A stretch of DNA of 60,339 nucleotides from JBEKIK01 sp050013075. Its GTDB lineage: Bacteria > Planctomycetota > Planctomycetia > Pirellulales > Thermoguttaceae. Below are positions 34,652-43,743 of this stretch, in pieces. The position numbers were made by a program, and so were the translations under genes. The DNA lies in assembly GCA_050013075.1 (NCBI GenBank), contig JBEKFZ010000016.1, forward strand, positions 1 to 60,339, read 5' to 3'. The notes under the pieces were generated by a model. The model saw only the letters and a program-made list of their open reading frames with translations. It was not told the DNA's origin and did not search any database. The first letter of the stretch is position 1. The number at the start of each line of letters is the position of its first letter.

Positions 34652-36406
34652 GTGAAATGCACGTATCTTTTTCTGGCCGCGGCGTTCGCGGCGGGCTGCT
34701 GCGCGTTGCCGAGCGCGGTCCGGGCGGAGAACGAACCCCAGGTTATTGACATCGATTCCGACAGTTGCGCGGCGATCGCATACTCGCCTTCGACCGGCAA
34801 ATGGGCCTACTCCTACAGTTATGGAGACCGCTGGTCGGCGGAGAAGGCGGCCATAGAAGCCTGCAAGGAAGAGGATGCGCAAGCTCTATGCTGGGTCAAC
34901 GAAGGTTTCTGCGCCCTGGCGCTGGGCAAGGATAAGGAACACTGGGGCTGGGGCACATCGTACGGATCGGACGCCTCGAGCGCCGAGGCCGCAAATATAG
35001 CCGTCGAAAAGTGCAAAGAACGAACTACCGACGTTCACATCGTGCTCTGCCTGAGTTCGGACGGGAAATTCATCCAGAAACCGCAGCGGCCCGCCGCAAC
35101 ACAGGACAATAGCGGCCCTACTCCGACCGGTTCTCCCGATTTCGAGAAGAGAGTCTCCCAGTTGGTGAAGGATTTCGGCTATTCCGACCAGGTGGCGGCG
35201 GATTTCGTCAACATGGTCCGCCCCTGGAAATTCGATGCCGCATTTCAGGAAACGAAGAAGCTAATGATAGATGCCAGCCTGCAACAGATTACGTATCAGC
35301 AATACGCCCAAAAAGAGGAACAGGTGGCCAACCAGCTTGCCCAAACCATAAGGCAACAGATCACGCCCGCCGACGCCTCCGCCGAAAGCGAAGTTTCGAG
35401 ATACTGGGATCTGGCCGTCATCATCAAGGATCGCAAAGCCCAGAACCTTGGTTACAGCCAGGTGTTCTTCATACTGGCCGAAGCGATCGGATTGGGGGTC
35501 GAAGGCATCGACGTCCTTGAACCTCAAGGCGGCTCGCAGGCCGGCGCAGGTCACACGGCCTGCCAGGTCACTCTAATTACCAGCAAGGCGGTGCAGGCCG
35601 ATTTGACGCAGAAGAACATGGTCAGCAAACAGTATCTGCCCGACGACGAGTACGCCGGTCCCGGCAGCTATCATGAACTCAAAGACAAGGCGAATCGTTT
35701 CAATCTCTTTCCGCGGATTCACACATTGAAGAAAGAAGAATTGATCTCGGCCGTCTACAGGAGCCGGGCCCGCGCCTGTGCCGCGTCGGGCCAATTGGAT
35801 CAGGCCGTATCCCTCGCGGCCGAGGCAATCCGGCTGGCGGCCTATGAACCAAAGGCGTATATGGACCGGGGAAATATCTACCGCGATGCCGGCCAGGCGG
35901 ACCAAGCCGTTGCGGATTTCACGAAGGTCATCGGATGGGAGCCCAAGAATGCCGGCGCGTACAACAGTCGGGCGGGCGCGTACCTGCTGGCAGGCAAGGC
36001 GGATCAGGCGATTGCCGACTATGCAAAGGCTATCGAAATCAACCCCAAGGATGCCGAAGCGTTCTATAATCGCGGAATGGCGTACAAGAGTTCCGGCCAA
36101 GCCGACAAGGCCATGTCCGACTTTACGAAGTCCATCGAACTCGATCCGAGAAATGCCTTTGTGTACTATTACCGGGCGGCGGCGTACGCCGATTCCGGGA
36201 AACTGAACGAGGCCGTTGCCGACTTTACCAAAGCCATCGAACAGAATCCGAAATTCGCCAAGGCTTTCTTCGATCGAGGCGTGGCCAACGCCAAATTAGG
36301 GAAGACTGGCAATGCAAAGTTGGACCTGCGCAAGGCGATCCAGTTGGCGCCCGGCTTAAAAGACGCGGTCAATAAAAAGGCTGCCGAATTGAAGTTGGAT
36401 TTATAA
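34652..36406 (+). CDS. Exported DUF4189-TPR protein
   Basis: A 584-residue exported protein starting at GTG, with AAAGGAG seven bases before. The signal peptide ends near AVRAEN. Residues about 30-130 match DUF4189 (CAAIAYSPSTGKWAYSYSYG, AAIEACKEEDAQALCWVNEG, GWGTSYGSD), with several Cys that could form disulphides. A helical central region of unknown type follows (FGYSDQVAADFVNMVRPW), then about five TPR units from 370 on (KAYMDRGNIYRDAGQADQAV; AFYNRGMAYKSSGQADKAM). DUF4189 has no known activity. The TPR part is closely similar to the preceding gene. The product is probably a periplasmic binding protein of the same system, though this is inference from position. Confidence 0.83.
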   Translation: MKCTYLFLAAAFAAGCCALPSAVRAENEPQVIDIDSDSCAAIAYSPSTGKWAYSYSYGDRWSAEKAAIEACKEEDAQALCWVNEGFCALALGKDKEHWGWGTSYGSDASSAEAANIAVEKCKERTTDVHIVLCLSSDGKFIQKPQRPAATQDNSGPTPTGSPDFEKRVSQLVKDFGYSDQVAADFVNMVRPWKFDAAFQETKKLMIDASLQQITYQQYAQKEEQVANQLAQTIRQQITPADASAESEVSRYWDLAVIIKDRKAQNLGYSQVFFILAEAIGLGVEGIDVLEPQGGSQAGAGHTACQVTLITSKAVQADLTQKNMVSKQYLPDDEYAGPGSYHELKDKANRFNLFPRIHTLKKEELISAVYRSRARACAASGQLDQAVSLAAEAIRLAAYEPKAYMDRGNIYRDAGQADQAVADFTKVIGWEPKNAGAYNSRAGAYLLAGKADQAIADYAKAIEINPKDAEAFYNRGMAYKSSGQADKAMSDFTKSIELDPRNAFVYYYRAAAYADSGKLNEAVADFTKAIEQNPKFAKAFFDRGVANAKLGKTGNAKLDLRKAIQLAPGLKDAVNKKAAELKLDL

Positions 36407-36468
36407 AGCGCGGCTTCAAACAATAGACCCTGTATTTTTGCGAACCTCTTATTCGAAAGGAACTCGAA

Positions 36469-36954
36469 ATGCGAATGATCATGGCATGTACCGTGCTGAT
36501 GACACTGGTTGTAGCGAGTGCCGAAGCCCAAAACGCCGCCACCCCGGCCAAAGACGCAGTTACCGACGCAACGATCATCAACATTTGCGGCGGCCGTTTG
36601 GCAAAGATGTTCGCTCAGTTCGGCACACCGTCGGACGTCTTGCCCATTCGCGGGGATACGCCCGCCGAGGACTACGTGCTTTGCGACTACGATACCTACT
36701 TTTTTCATGTCCGCAAGAAGGTGATCCAACATTGCTTTTTCTGGTCGAATTGGAAAGGACCGATCCGAGGAATCAAGATCGGCGATAGCCGCGAAGACGT
36801 TGTGAAAGTCCTGGGCACTGCGCCTATAACCGTCAAGGACAAGAATGGTGTTATCACTGCCTATGGTTATCGGATGAAAGACCTCGATGTCCAGTTTTAC
36901 GCGGATTTCGACGAGGAAGGCAAAGTGAAAAGGGTCGAGATCGACCCACTCTAA
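36469..36954 (+). CDS. Small secreted protein, first copy of a tandem pair
   Basis: A 161-residue protein with a signal peptide (MIMACTVLMTLVVASAEAQ) and AAAGGAAC before the ATG. The mature part has a conserved segment (TIINICGGRLAKMFAQFG), a variable middle with Cys residues, and a C-terminal segment GIKIGDSREDVVKVLGTAP followed by beta strands. That last part recalls the GxxxxDVxxxLG pattern of SmpA/BLIP-like folds, which are protein-binding modules, but I would not assign it. The next gene is its paralogue, 699 bases on. No function is known. Confidence 0.75.
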   Translation: MRMIMACTVLMTLVVASAEAQNAATPAKDAVTDATIINICGGRLAKMFAQFGTPSDVLPIRGDTPAEDYVLCDYDTYFFHVRKKVIQHCFFWSNWKGPIRGIKIGDSREDVVKVLGTAPITVKDKNGVITAYGYRMKDLDVQFYADFDEEGKVKRVEIDPL

Positions 36955-37167
36955 TAGATTGGCGTAGCGAGTTGCTTTATCACGAGCAGGAGAGTCGAAA
37001 CCGGGAAGCAGTTTATGGCCGGCGTCATCTCTCCTTGACTTGGAGCGAATGTGACGTTATTAAATAGGGACTTCCGCAGCGACCTACCTGCGGGAAGAAC
37101 ACGATCGAAGGGTTTTCGGAAAATCCTCTTTTAATCTCAACCAACCCCATGTTCGAAAGGAACCGAT

Positions 37168-37656
37168 ATGCGAATTATCATGGCATGTGCCGCGATAATG
37201 GCCTTGATTGTAGCGAGTGCCGAAGCCAAAGACAACGCCACCCCGGCCAAAGACGCAGTTACCGACGCAACGATCATCGACATTTGCGGCGGCCGTTTGG
37301 CAAAGATGTTCGCTCAGTTCGGCCCGCCATCGCACATCTTGGCCATCCGCGGGGATACGCCCGACGAGGACGATGTGCTTTGCGACTATGAATCCTACAT
37401 GTTCCGCGTCCACGACAAGGTGATCCGATTTTGCTTTTTCCGGACAGATTGGAAAGGGACGATCCGAGGAATCAAGATCGGCGATAGCCGCGAAGACGTT
37501 GTGAAAGTCCTGGGCACTGCGCCTATAACCGTCAAGGACAAGAATGGTATTGTTACCGATTACGGTTATCGGATGAAAGACCTCGGCGTCAAGTTTTATG
37601 CGAACTTCGACGAAAACGGCAAACTGAAAAGGGTCCAGATTGCCCAGCTCGAATAG
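37168..37656 (+). CDS. Small secreted protein, second copy of the tandem pair
   Basis: A 162-residue paralogue of 36469-36954 with signal peptide MACAAIMALIVASAEAK. The two genes share an 89-base identical block (36761-36849 and 37460-37548) and a nearly identical block at the mature N-terminus, while the middle and the extreme C-terminus differ. The similarity continues past the stop codons (GAAACCGGGAAGCAG in both 3' flanks), so the duplication unit is about 700 bases. Both copies keep full frames, which argues that both are used. Confidence 0.75.
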   Translation: MRIIMACAAIMALIVASAEAKDNATPAKDAVTDATIIDICGGRLAKMFAQFGPPSHILAIRGDTPDEDDVLCDYESYMFRVHDKVIRFCFFRTDWKGTIRGIKIGDSREDVVKVLGTAPITVKDKNGIVTDYGYRMKDLGVKFYANFDENGKLKRVQIAQLE

Positions 37657-37941
37657 ATTGGGGTAGCGCGTTTCTTCACCCGGAACGGGAGAGCCGAAAC
37701 CGGGAAGCAGCTAATGGCCGGCATCCTTTCGGGACGCCTGCACCACAACGCCGTAAGTTTGCGCAACAACGACTTACAGCGATTAATTGAACGGTATTGG
37801 CATTGGGCTATTTCTTCGGCCGGTTGTCCTTCTCCTGTTCGGCAAGGAGCTTCTTGAAATCGTCACGATCGAGCAGGAGTCGAGCCCGCATTTCTCATCA
37901 CACGACAGCGTTGCCATGTCGAACAGGGTAGCGGGTGAGAT

Positions 37942-38130
37942 CGCTACTTCAACGGCAATAACGCGGGAGCCAATCAGGATTTCAGCAAGGCCATTGAACT
38001 CGACCCAATCAATGCCGAGGCGTAAAACTGGCGTGGAAACGCACGGTGAAACCTTGGCGGGAAAGGCGACGCCGAGACCGATTACTCCAAGGCCATTCAG
38101 CTAAAACCCGACTAAGCGAACGGCTATTGC
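37942..38130 (+). pseudogene. TPR pseudogene remnant with in-frame stops
   Basis: Read in one frame, 37942 onward gives RYFNGNNAGANQDFSKAIEL then DPINAEA, stop, NWRGNAR, stop, NLGGKGDAETDYSKAIQL and KPD, stop. This follows the N-terminal repeats of the TPR gene at 33504 almost residue for residue, with Tyr and Trp codons turned into stops. The upstream part is also frameshifted. The surrounding 37657-38402 holds no other convincing gene. Confidence 0.8.
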
Positions 38131-38330
38131 TCCCGCGTTGTGAAGGCGCTATCTCCGGGCTTCTCTGAGCCGTTGCTTGGGGGCACGCCTGTCAGGCCGG
38201 GCTCCAATCGGCTTCGAATCCCTTGTGCATTGGGATACAGGGACGGCTATGCAACGCCCCGAGTAGACCGTATAATTACAGCGTTTTGAGCATTGTGCGA
38301 GTAGCAAGGACGGCTAGAAGAGTCGCTGGT

Positions 38331-38350
38331 TTCTGCCATGTTTTTCTGCC
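38331..38350 (+). other. Two direct TTCTGCC repeats beside tRNA-Arg
   Basis: TTCTGCC at 38331 and 38344 (13-base spacing) lies about 55 bases before tRNA-Arg and matches the triplet at 26166-26197. It could be the arm sites on the right side of the proposed island. Confidence 0.4.
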
Positions 38351-38402
38351 GGCGACTTTTCGCCTGCGTCTAAAACGTTAAGACGAAAGCAGTTACAATC
38401 AG

Positions 38403-38476
38403 GTCCCCGTAGCTCAATTGGATAGAGCGTCGGCCTCCGGAGCCGAAGGTTACAGGTTCAAATCCTGTCGGGGATA
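38403..38476 (+). tRNA. tRNA-Arg (anticodon CCG)
   Basis: Acceptor GTCCCCG pairs with CGGGGAT (one G-T pair), D arm GCTC/GAGC, anticodon stem TCGGC/GCCGA around CTCCGGA (anticodon CCG, arginine CGG), T arm ACAGG/CCTGT around TTCAAAT. The first 19 bases, plus the G before them, are the sequence duplicated at 26050. Confidence 0.95.
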
Positions 38477-38609
38477 CTGATTTACATCAATTATCAATTA
38501 ATAGAGGTATCGGGTTTAGTATAATCAGCCTGGCGTCATAAAGTAGAATGTCCCCTTTTCCAATGGCGGGCCACCCTGATAATGCGATTGTTCGGGCTGA
38601 TCAAGGGCA

Positions 38610-41246
38610 TCATCCCACGCGCTCAAACGTAAACTCTCCGTCCTGGCAATCGATTTTCACGTGGCTGCCTTCGGCGAAATCTTTTTTTAGCACTTCCACG
38701 GCAAGGGGATTTTGGATCTTTTGTTGGATAACTCGCTTTAGCGGACGGGCGCCATAGGTTGGGTTGTAGCCTTCCGATGCGATGGCGTCCAGCGCGGCGG
38801 GAGTTACTTCCAATTGGATGCCCTTTTCCTGGAGTTGATTTTTCAAGCGGCCGATCTGGATCTCCACGATCTTGCGGATTTGATCGCGCTTAAGCGGATG
38901 GAAGATGAGGATTTCGTCGATGCGGTTTAAGAACTCGGGCAGGAAACGCGTGCCCAGGCTTTGAGTAACAGCATCGCGAATTTCATCTTCGCTGCCGCCT
39001 TGCTCGGTGACCTCTTGGATCAATTGGCTGCCGATGTTCGAGGTCATCACGATGATCGAGTTCTTGAAATCGACCGTGTGGCCTTGATTATCCGACAGCC
39101 GACCATCGTCGAGCACCTGCAAAAGGATATTAAAAACGTCGCGGTGTGCTTTTTCGATCTCGTCCAAAAGGATCACGGCATAAGGCCGGCGGCGGACGGC
39201 CTCGGTCAACATGCCGCCTTCCTCATAGCCCACGTAGCCCGGCGGGGCGCCGATCAGGCGGCTTACGGTGTGCCGCTCCATGAATTCGCTCATATCCAGG
39301 CGGATCATGGCGCTTTCGTCGTCGAACATCACTTCGGCCAGGGCCTTGCACAACTCGGTCTTGCCCACGCCGGTCGGGCCGAGGAAGATGAACGAGCCGA
39401 TGGGCCGGTTCGGGTCCTGCAAGCCGGAGCGGTTGCGCCGCACTGCATTCGATACCGCCTCGACGGCCTCGTCCTGATTGACCATGCGCTGGTGGATGCG
39501 TTCTTCGAGCACGAGCAGCTTGGCGCGTTCGGTTTCGACCATTCGGGCCACGGGAATGCCGGTCCAGGCGCTGACGACCTCGGCGATTTCTTCCGGGCCG
39601 ACCTCCTGGCGCAACAAGCGCCGCGCGCCTTCCGCCGGTTTCGCGTCTTCCGATTCCTTGGTTTCCAACTGCTTCGACAGCCGTTTTTGCTCCAGGTCCA
39701 ATTCGTAGAGTTTCTGATAATCCTCCTCGCGGACCATGAAGCCGGATGATTGCTTTTCTTTGATTGCGGCGGCCAATTGATTGTATTGCCGCTCGACTTC
39801 AACCAATCGTTTTCGGATTTGCTGCACGTCGCCCATGCCGCTTTTTTCCAGTTCCCATTGCGTCCTGAGATCGGCCAGTTTGCGGCGCAGTTCGGCCATT
39901 TCATCTTGAATTTCCTTGCGGCCCTCGATGGCGTGCTCTTCGGTTTCGTCGGCCAATTGGCGTTCGGCCAGTTCGAGCTGCATCAGTCGGCGCTGCACCT
40001 GGTCGATCTCCGTGGGCACGCTTTCCAGCTCCATGGCCAGGCGGCTGGTGGCCTCGTCCATCAGGTCAATGGCCTTGTCGGGCAGAAATCGGTCGGTGAT
40101 GTAGCGATGCGAAAGATTCGCCGCCGCAACTAGGGCCGAATCCTTGATCTTCACGCCTTTGTGATGGGCCTCGTAACGGGGTTTTAATCCGCGGAGTATG
40201 GCGATCGTGTCCTCCACGGTCGGCTCGCCCACGTAGACCGGCTGGAAACGGCGTTCCAAGGCGGCGTCTTTTTCCACGTATTTGCGATATTCGTCCAACG
40301 TGGTCGCGCCGATGCAGCGCAACTCGCCGCGGGCCAAGGCCGGCTTCAAGAGATTGGCGGCGTCGCTCCCGCCTTCGGCCCGGCCCGCGCCCACGACGGT
40401 GTGCATCTCGTCGATGAACATGATCACGTCGCCGGCGTCGGCCACTTCGCGCAGCACGGCCTTGAGGCGTTCCTCGAACTCGCCGCGAAACTTCGTGCCG
40501 GCGATTAGCGCGCCCATATCCAATGCGATCACCCGCTTGTTCTTCAGACTCTCGGGCACGTCGGCATCGACGATGCGGAGTGCAAGACCTTCGGCAATGG
40601 CGGTTTTGCCCACGCCCGGCTCGCCGATAAGCACGGGATTATTTTTTGTCCGCCGGGAAAGCACTTGAATCACGCGGCGGATTTCCTGGTCGCGGCCTAT
40701 GACCGGGTCAAGTTTTCCTTGCCGCGCCCGCTGGACAAGGTCGATGCCGTAGCGTTGTAATGCCTGGAACTTGTCTTCCGGCGTTTGATCGGTAACCCGG
40801 GCGCTGCCGCGGACGTCGCGGAGCACTTGAAGCACTTCCTTGTCGGTGACGGCATTGAGTTTCAAGACATTTTTGGCCTTGGAATCGACTTTGGTAAGCG
40901 CCAAGAGCAGATGTTCGGTCGAGACGAACTCGTCTTTCATGGCCTCGGCCTCGCGCTGGGCGGCTTCCAGGACCTTGTTCAGTTCGGAACCAGGTTGCGG
41001 CGGCGCACCGCCCGAGGTTTTTGGAAAGTGCCCTAATTCGGCCTGGACGATTTTATCGAGTTGTGCCCGATTGACGCCAATCTTGTCCAAGATCGGGCCG
41101 ATAATGCCGCCGTCTTTTTCGGCCAACAAGGCGGCGAGCAGATGCAGCGGATCGATCTGCGGGTTGCCTTTATCGGCGGCTAGCGATTGCGCGGCGGCCA
41201 CGGCCTCCTGAGCCTTCAACGTTAGTTTGTCGAAACGGAATGCCAT
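38610..41246 (-). CDS. clpB: Chaperone ClpB (protein disaggregase)
   Basis: An 878-residue cytoplasmic hexameric disaggregase that works with DnaK to pull proteins out of aggregates. In order: Clp N-domain repeats (LTLKAQEAVAAAQSLA, PLHLLAALL), first ATPase ring with Walker A GEPGVGKT, the middle coiled coil (MELESVPTEIDQVQRRLMQL and following), second ring with Walker A GPTGVGKT, pore loop PPGYVGYE and Walker B VILLDEIEKAH, and the small C-terminal domain (YGARPLKRVIQ). Length is normal. It lies just outside the proposed island and reads toward tRNA-Arg; dnaK lies upstream on the same strand. The two AAA+ proteins of the island resemble its second ring but are far more divergent than a recent copy would be. 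Confidence 0.97.
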   Translation of the reverse strand: MAFRFDKLTLKAQEAVAAAQSLAADKGNPQIDPLHLLAALLAEKDGGIIGPILDKIGVNRAQLDKIVQAELGHFPKTSGGAPPQPGSELNKVLEAAQREAEAMKDEFVSTEHLLLALTKVDSKAKNVLKLNAVTDKEVLQVLRDVRGSARVTDQTPEDKFQALQRYGIDLVQRARQGKLDPVIGRDQEIRRVIQVLSRRTKNNPVLIGEPGVGKTAIAEGLALRIVDADVPESLKNKRVIALDMGALIAGTKFRGEFEERLKAVLREVADAGDVIMFIDEMHTVVGAGRAEGGSDAANLLKPALARGELRCIGATTLDEYRKYVEKDAALERRFQPVYVGEPTVEDTIAILRGLKPRYEAHHKGVKIKDSALVAAANLSHRYITDRFLPDKAIDLMDEATSRLAMELESVPTEIDQVQRRLMQLELAERQLADETEEHAIEGRKEIQDEMAELRRKLADLRTQWELEKSGMGDVQQIRKRLVEVERQYNQLAAAIKEKQSSGFMVREEDYQKLYELDLEQKRLSKQLETKESEDAKPAEGARRLLRQEVGPEEIAEVVSAWTGIPVARMVETERAKLLVLEERIHQRMVNQDEAVEAVSNAVRRNRSGLQDPNRPIGSFIFLGPTGVGKTELCKALAEVMFDDESAMIRLDMSEFMERHTVSRLIGAPPGYVGYEEGGMLTEAVRRRPYAVILLDEIEKAHRDVFNILLQVLDDGRLSDNQGHTVDFKNSIIVMTSNIGSQLIQEVTEQGGSEDEIRDAVTQSLGTRFLPEFLNRIDEILIFHPLKRDQIRKIVEIQIGRLKNQLQEKGIQLEVTPAALDAIASEGYNPTYGARPLKRVIQQKIQNPLAVEVLKKDFAEGSHVKIDCQDGEFTFERVG

Positions 41247-41257
41247 GATAGTTTTGT

Positions 41258-41422
41258 CCCCTCTCCCTTTGGGAGAGGGGCAGGGGGTGAGGGCGATATT
41301 CTCATTATCAGCCCATCATCCCAGGCTTTTTCTCTCCCCTATAAAAACCTCACTCAAAAAAATTCTGGCAATAAAATAAATTGTTCGCCCTCACCCTAGC
41401 CCTCTCCCGGAGGGAGAGGGGA
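41258..41422. repeat. Inverted CTCTCCC/GGGAGAG element between dnaK and clpB
   Basis: Two long arms face each other. Near 41258-41296 the sequence reads CCCCTCTCCCTTTGGGAGAG then GGGCAGGGGGTGAGGGCG. Near 41386-41422 it reads CGCCCTCACCCTAGCCCTCT then CCCGGAGGGAGAGGGG. Each arm is itself a hairpin. The centre is AT-rich. Single arms occur at 14255 and, degenerate, near 58990. It may separate dnaK from clpB transcription. Confidence 0.8.
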
Positions 41423-41429
41423 CCGGACC

Positions 41430-43361
41430 TTATTTCACCTCAAACTCCGCATCGATCGCGTCATCGTCGCCGCCGGTGGGTTGAGGCCCGGGGCCGGGTT
41501 GAGGGCCTGCGCCTGGGCCGGGTTGAGGGCCAGTGCCTGCGCCGGCTTGAGCGCCGGCTTTTTCGTAGAGGGTTTTGCTCAGGGCGTGCGATGCCTGCTC
41601 GAGTTCGTGTACGGCCGATTTGATGCGTTCCACGTCGTCGCTTTTGGCGGCCTCGCGGGTCTTTTCAATCGCGCGGGTAACGGCGTCCTTGTCGGCCTGG
41701 CTGAGTTTGGATTCTTGCTCCTTGATGAGTTTTTCCAACTGCCAGCACATCGAGTCGGCCTGGTTGCGCTGTTCGGCTATCGCCCGTTTGCGTTTGTCTT
41801 CCTCGGCGTGGGCTTCGGCGTCCTTGCCCATCCGTTCGATTTCAGTCTCGGACAGGCCGCTGGATTGCTCGATGCGCACGGTTTGCTCTTTGCCGGTGCC
41901 AAGGTCCTTGGCCGCGACATTGAGGATGCCGTTGGCGTCGATATCGAATTTCACCTCGATCTGCGGCAGGCCGCGTGGGGCGGGCGGAATGCCTTCGAGG
42001 TTGAACTGACCCAAGAGCCGGTTGTCGGCCGCCATTTGTCGTTCGCCCTGGTAGACCTTGATCGTCACGGCCATCTGATTGTCGTCGGCTGTGCTGAAGA
42101 TCTGTTTGCGTTCGGTGGGAATGGTGGTGTTGCGCTCAACGAGTTTTGTCATGATTCCGCCCAGGGTTTCGATGCCCAGCGACAGCGGCGTGACGTCCAA
42201 CAAGAGCACGTCTTTAACGTCGCCGGTGAGCACGCCGCCTTGAATGGCAGCGCCCACGGCCACGACTTCATCCGGGTTGACGCCTTTATGCGGCTCCTTG
42301 GAGAACATCTGGCGGACAAGGTCCTGCACCTTGGGGATGCGCGTGGATCCGCCCACGAGCACCACTTCGTTGATGTCCTTGGGCGATAGGTGCGCGTCCT
42401 GCATGGCCTGGTTGACCGGCCCGCGGCAACGCTCGATCAAGGAATCGGCAAGTTTTTCGAACTGCGACCGGGTAATGGTCATTTGCAGATGTTTTGGTCC
42501 GTTGGCGTCGGCCGTGATGAAGGGCAGGTTCAGGTCGGTAGATTGGGCCGAGGAGAGTTCTTTTTTCGCCTTTTCGCAGGCCTCTTGCAGGCGCTGCAAG
42601 GCCATGGTGTCTTTCATCAGGTCGATGCCTTGTTGTTTTTTGAATTCTTCGGCCACGTACTTTATGAGCATGTAATCGATATCGTCGCCGCCCAGGTGGG
42701 TGTCGCCGTTGGTGCTGATGACGCGGAAAACGCCGTCGGCCACTTCGAGCACGGAAACGTCGAAGGTTCCGCCGCCGAGGTCGAAGACCACGATTTTTTC
42801 GTTCTTTTTCTTGTCCAAGCCGTAGGCCAGCGATGCGGCCGTGGGCTCGTTTATGATTCGCATCACTTCCAGCCCGGCGATCTGGCCGGCGTCCTTGGTG
42901 GCTTGGCGCTGGGCGTCGTTGAAGTAAGCCGGCACGGTGATTACGGCCTTGTTCACTTTGTGACCCAAGTAGGCTTCGGCGGCTTCTTTCAATTTGCGGA
43001 GAATGAAGGCCGAGATTTCCGGAGGCGTATAGTCTTTACTGCCGACCTCGACTTTGACGTAATCTTCCGGTCCGCCCACGACTTTATAAGGCACGATTTT
43101 TTCCTCGGAGGCGACTTCGTTGTGCCGCCGGCCCATGAAACGCTTGATCGAGTAAATCGTGCGCATGGGATTGGTAATGGCCTGTCGCCGGGCGGGTTCG
43201 CCAACGACGGTCTCGCCCTTATCGGTAAACGCGACCACGCTGGGTGTCAAACGGTTGCCCTCGGCATTGGGGATCACCTTTGCCTCTTTTCCTTCCATTA
43301 CCGATACGACCGAGTTGGTGGTTCCAAGATCGATGCCAATGATTTTTTCAGCAACAGCCAT
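41430..43361 (-). CDS. dnaK: Chaperone protein DnaK (Hsp70)
   Basis: A 643-residue Hsp70 that binds unfolded segments under ATP control. The ATPase domain shows GIDLGTTNSVVSVMEG, the phosphate-binding DLGGGTFDVS and VVLVGGSTRIPKVQ. The linker reads VLLLDVTPLSLGIET, then come the substrate domain and the helical lid. The tail carries a Gly/Pro/Gln repeat (QPGPGAGPQPGPGPQP) before the conserved acidic end DAEFEVK, which is longer than usual. AAAGGAGC precedes the ATG. No grpE or dnaJ is beside it, and I found no CIRCE operator upstream. clpB follows on the same strand after a repeat element. Confidence 0.97.
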   Translation of the reverse strand: MAVAEKIIGIDLGTTNSVVSVMEGKEAKVIPNAEGNRLTPSVVAFTDKGETVVGEPARRQAITNPMRTIYSIKRFMGRRHNEVASEEKIVPYKVVGGPEDYVKVEVGSKDYTPPEISAFILRKLKEAAEAYLGHKVNKAVITVPAYFNDAQRQATKDAGQIAGLEVMRIINEPTAASLAYGLDKKKNEKIVVFDLGGGTFDVSVLEVADGVFRVISTNGDTHLGGDDIDYMLIKYVAEEFKKQQGIDLMKDTMALQRLQEACEKAKKELSSAQSTDLNLPFITADANGPKHLQMTITRSQFEKLADSLIERCRGPVNQAMQDAHLSPKDINEVVLVGGSTRIPKVQDLVRQMFSKEPHKGVNPDEVVAVGAAIQGGVLTGDVKDVLLLDVTPLSLGIETLGGIMTKLVERNTTIPTERKQIFSTADDNQMAVTIKVYQGERQMAADNRLLGQFNLEGIPPAPRGLPQIEVKFDIDANGILNVAAKDLGTGKEQTVRIEQSSGLSETEIERMGKDAEAHAEEDKRKRAIAEQRNQADSMCWQLEKLIKEQESKLSQADKDAVTRAIEKTREAAKSDDVERIKSAVHELEQASHALSKTLYEKAGAQAGAGTGPQPGPGAGPQPGPGPQPTGGDDDAIDAEFEVK

Positions 43362-43743
43362 TTACGTGCTCCTTTCAAACGTATCAGATGTGGGCTGGAC
43401 GCAAGCCATAAGTGTTTAGATAGCCCAAGGCCAAACAATAATTCATAAGTTTAGTTAGTTCCCTGAAAATTGAAGGTGCGGGATCCCGGCATATTTCGAC
43501 CGGTTCTGGCACTCTCAATATTATGAATTACGGAAAGCAAAGAGTATGCCGGTTGGATGGAATGAAAAAAGCGGCATTTGCAACTTATTTATTGGCAAAG
43601 ACTTACGCATTTTTCTTTGGGCAGATATTTGTAAAGGTATTTGGCAATATCATTCCCGACTGCCATTTTGGCACCCAAAGAACAATATCAAGATGCTGTA
43701 GTGACATTAAATTTATATTGAGTCTCAGAAAAAATGTCGCATG
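43362..43743. other. dnaK upstream region, no convincing gene
   Basis: An AT-rich stretch. A 73-codon frame at 43523-43744 lacks a good ribosome site and any family resemblance. The dnaK promoter must lie here, but neither a clear heat-shock promoter nor a CIRCE repeat is visible. Confidence 0.5.

Larger units (their letters stand above)
26050..38421. mobile_element. Putative tRNA-Arg-associated genomic island (12.4 kb)
   Basis: The 20-base sequence GGTCCCCGTAGCTCAATTGG occurs at 26050-26069 and at 38402-38421, the second time as the 5' part of an intact tRNA-Arg(CCG). Just inside each copy are spaced direct repeats of TTCTGCC (three at 26166-26197, two at 38331-38350), as expected for integrase arm-binding sites. 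The interior holds no housekeeping genes, only ATPase, Sel1, TPR and hypothetical genes plus a pseudogene. No integrase is present, so this would be an immobile remnant. Integration at the 5' side of a tRNA gene is less usual than at the 3' side. Duplication of a tRNA fragment without integration is the alternative. Confidence 0.5.

Noticed and set aside
37808..37891. A 27-residue minus-strand peptide (RLLLDRDDFKKLLAEQEKDN)
   Set aside because: The composition looks protein-like and it could be the tail of a lost gene, but it has no upstream continuation or ribosome site.
38610..41246. The island ATPases as recent copies of the neighbouring clpB
   Set aside because: Apart from the shared AAA+ motifs, they are far too different from ClpB's second ring, and no nucleotide-level identity is seen.
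43362..43560. CIRCE operator upstream of dnaK
   Set aside because: Only an isolated GGCACTCTC is seen, without the facing GAGTGCTAA half at nine bases; not supported.
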